Shown piece by piece: positions 62,413 to 64,000 of a stretch of DNA of 64,000 nucleotides. The notes under the pieces are model-generated. The model was not told the origin of the DNA and searched no databases. It was given only the letters and a program-made list of their open reading frames with translations. The translations under genes were made by a program, and so were the position numbers. The stretch comes from Rhodanobacteraceae bacterium (GTDB taxonomy: Bacteria; Pseudomonadota; Gammaproteobacteria; Xanthomonadales; Rhodanobacteraceae): NCBI GenBank assembly GCA_009996615.1, contig JAACZU010000007.1:62001-126000 (forward strand). The letters are read 5' to 3'. Numbering within the stretch: position 1 is the stretch's first letter; each line of letters opens with the position of its first letter.

Positions 62413-63006
62413 TCAGCAGCGATGAATCGCTTGGAGAACGAAGTCGGCCCGCTCGGCCACACTGGCGCGCGGAAGCAACCTGACTTCGTAGCCGAGTGCC
62501 CGGTAGGTTGCATCCAGGTGGGCGTACTCCGCCTCCGCCTCGGGAAAGCCGTGCCGCCGCGCCTCGTCGGCGCAATAGATGTCCGGCCAGGGCGGTGCGA
62601 GGAACACGAGCCGCCCATAAGGGCGAGATTCGCCCAGGCTTTGCGCCAACGGTACGCCGCAGAGTCGTTGAAGCGCTGCAGCGGCGTCGATCAGCCCTCG
62701 GTCGAAGAAGACCGGACCAGCGTCCCGTGCCGCGCCTTCGAGATCCATGGCGGCGACGCGCAGCGCCTCCCGCAGAAAGGCCGCCATGTCGGTCCATGGC
62801 AAGGCGTTGCCGCCCTGTCGAATCTGCTCGGCGATGATCCTCCGCCCGGGTTCGGCGACGGTCGCATGACCACGCCGCCGCAGTTCCCCGAGCAGGGTCG
62901 ACTTGCCGCCGCCGGAGCACCCCGATATGACCACCTGAGGTGGCATCGGCGTCATGTCAGGGTTTGCTTCGACCAGCAGACGGTTTGTAAATTCACTTGT
63001 CATCAT
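62413..63006 (-). CDS. P-loop NTPase/kinase-like protein (AAA_28 type)
   Basis: A 197-aa nucleotide-binding protein. Seen: Walker A SGCSGGGKSTLLG (about 28-38), GRRIIAEQ, VFFDRGLIDAAAALQRL (Walker B-like), and a helical C part. Its ATG overlaps the stop of the MFS gene (ATGATG), so the two are one unit; a later start at 62955 (MTPMPPQVV) is possible. The substrate is unknown. It lies where the next conserved transfer gene would be expected, so it is probably cargo. Confidence 0.8.
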   Translation of the reverse strand: MMTSEFTNRLLVEANPDMTPMPPQVVISGCSGGGKSTLLGELRRRGHATVAEPGRRIIAEQIRQGGNALPWTDMAAFLREALRVAAMDLEGAARDAGPVFFDRGLIDAAAALQRLCGVPLAQSLGESRPYGRLVFLAPPWPDIYCADEARRHGFPEAEAEYAHLDATYRALGYEVRLLPRASVAERADFVLQAIHRC

Positions 63007-64000
63007 TGGTTTAGCCGAAGAGACAGGCCCCACGCAATGGTGGCGCTGAGCATGCCAAAGGCGCAGACCCCGGCCCATCCATGCGCGGTGAAGGCCCACC
63101 CGCCTGCAGCAGCGCCGAAGGCCCCGCCAAGCAGCATCGCGCCCATGAACACGGTGTTCAGCCGGCTGCGCGCACCCGCGTCCAACGCATAGACCATGGT
63201 CTGGTTCGCCACCTGGGCCGACTGCACGGTCACGTCGAGCAAGAAGATGCCGAGGACGAGTGCAGGGATCGATGAGCCACCCAGGTACAGCACGGCAAAT
63301 GCCGTTGCGGTTCCCACCGCGCCAGCACGGACGACTGCGTCATGTCCGCGCCGGTCGGCAAAACGGCCAGCCGCCGGTGCAGCCAACGCGCCGCACACGC
63401 CGACCAGCGCGAACAGGCCGGCGGATACCGCGCCGAGCTGCAGTGGCGGCCGCTCCAGCCAGAGCGCGAACGTTGCCCAGAAGCCGATCATGCTGGCAAA
63501 CAGCAGGAACTGGACGGCCACAGCTTGGCGCAAGGAAGCGTGCTTGCGCACCAAATGCCACATCGACAGCAGCAATCGTCCATAGCCGAGATTGGAGGAC
63601 GGCGGCACCACCGGCAGCGTCCATGCCAGCCGAAAGCCCAGTACCAGCATCAGTGCCGCAGAAAAACCGAAGACGGACCGCCAGCCCCAAAGCTCGGTCA
63701 TCCAGCCGCTCACCACACGGGCCAGCAGGATGCCGATCAGGATACCGCCCGTCACCACGCCGAGCACCTGCCCCTTGCGGTGGGAGGGCGCCAGGTGGAT
63801 GGCCAAGGGAACCAGTTGCTGCGCCACGGTGGCGCACAAGCCCACGGCGAGGCTCGCCAGTGCCAATTGAACGAAGCCGGAGGACGCGGCTGCCAGCACC
63901 AAGGAGAGCACCAGCGCCGCCAGCGTTCGCATGATGAGTGACTTGCGCTCCAGGCGGTCACCCAGTGGTGCCAGGAACAGCACGCCCAGGGTATTGCCCG
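63003..64000 (-). CDS. MFS transporter (partial, cut by the window edge)
   Basis: The last 332 residues of a major-facilitator permease; the first part lies beyond 64000. Seen: LGDRLERKS (loop 2-3 A motif), LGVVTGGILIGILLARVVSG, GFRLAWTLPVVPPSS, a middle loop, then six more helices such as GLFALVGVCGALAAPAAGRFADRRGHD (in parts). The probable role is drug or metabolite export. Translationally coupled with the kinase-like gene. Confidence 0.87.
   Translation of the reverse strand, partial: GNTLGVLFLAPLGDRLERKSLIMRTLAALVLSLVLAAASSGFVQLALASLAVGLCATVAQQLVPLAIHLAPSHRKGQVLGVVTGGILIGILLARVVSGWMTELWGWRSVFGFSAALMLVLGFRLAWTLPVVPPSSNLGYGRLLLSMWHLVRKHASLRQAVAVQFLLFASMIGFWATFALWLERPPLQLGAVSAGLFALVGVCGALAAPAAGRFADRRGHDAVVRAGAVGTATAFAVLYLGGSSIPALVLGIFLLDVTVQSAQVANQTMVYALDAGARSRLNTVFMGAMLLGGAFGAAAGGWAFTAHGWAGVCAFGMLSATIAWGLSLRLNQ

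Overview
The window is high-GC DNA from a gammaproteobacterium, most likely of the Xanthomonadales/Lysobacterales (Rhodanobacteraceae or Lysobacteraceae type). This is inferred from gene content and order: a Clp/Vfr-type CRP homologue divergent from speD with coq7 nearby, zapB-zapA-ssrS(6S RNA)-fau, thiS-thiG-trmB, rplM-rpsI, split trp genes (trpE, then trpG-trpD-trpC), and intergenic GGGATTG heptamers and palindromes of the kind common in that order. No rRNA or other direct species marker is present.

Positions 1 to about 48,800 are chromosomal backbone. From left to right: a two-component pair resembling the PdsR/PdsS family (41-2928); the methionine importer metN-metI-metQ (3150-5625); trpE, a small membrane protein, trpG-trpD-trpC and a HAD phosphatase (5838-11450); clp and speD in divergent orientation (11496-13302); coq7 with a GlcF-like Fe-S protein (13654-15527); rplM-rpsI followed directly by tRNA-Gln(CTG) and a very strong terminator (15661-16625); a secreted beta-helix protein, rpiA, an EVE-domain protein and fau; a 6S RNA gene not covered by any ORF (about 20754-20943, minus strand); zapA, zapB; a 1533-aa sensor with beta-propeller, PAS, GGDEF and EAL domains; a UPF0149 protein, a GNAT acetyltransferase and a second, repeat-rich beta-helix protein; a SpoU-type RNA methyltransferase with a DUF559 remnant and palindromic repeats read into its 5' part; an M28 peptidase, mscL, an unknown secreted protein, an FAH hydrolase and a DUF3052 protein; a MacAB/Lol-like ABC export system with two different FtsX-type permeases; a DMT exporter, a Rieske protein, an SLC13 transporter, trmB, thiG, thiS; and an FecR/DUF6600-like secreted protein with a long Pro/Gln/Arg-rich tail.

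From 48,809 to the right edge an integrative and conjugative element (ICE) begins. It is inserted at the 3' end of tRNA-Gly(CCC) and starts with a 641-aa P4-type tyrosine integrase. The left part carries cargo: an orphan LysR effector domain, an XRE regulator, and a tight operon of an Rrf2 regulator, a thioredoxin-reductase-like CPYC flavoprotein and a SAM methyltransferase. Then come conserved transfer genes of the PFGI-1/ICEclc class: a MobH-type relaxase, an AbrB/PIN toxin-antitoxin pair, a DUF3742 protein, TraG-N, a small membrane protein and three conserved ICE proteins (PFL_4711, PFL_4710, PFL_4709 types). A P-loop kinase-like gene and an MFS transporter (cut by the window edge) follow as probable further cargo. 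The other end of the element is outside the window.

Intergenic spaces are unusually rich in dispersed repeats: heptamer arrays (GTGAGAC, GGGATTG), a CCCTCCCCTTGAAGGGGAGGG palindrome family and several 75-100 bp inverted REP-like units. Several genes (metN, thiS, zapB, the glcF-like gene, the GNAT gene, possibly trpE) have a -10-like hexamer 6-7 bases before the start codon, suggesting leaderless transcripts.
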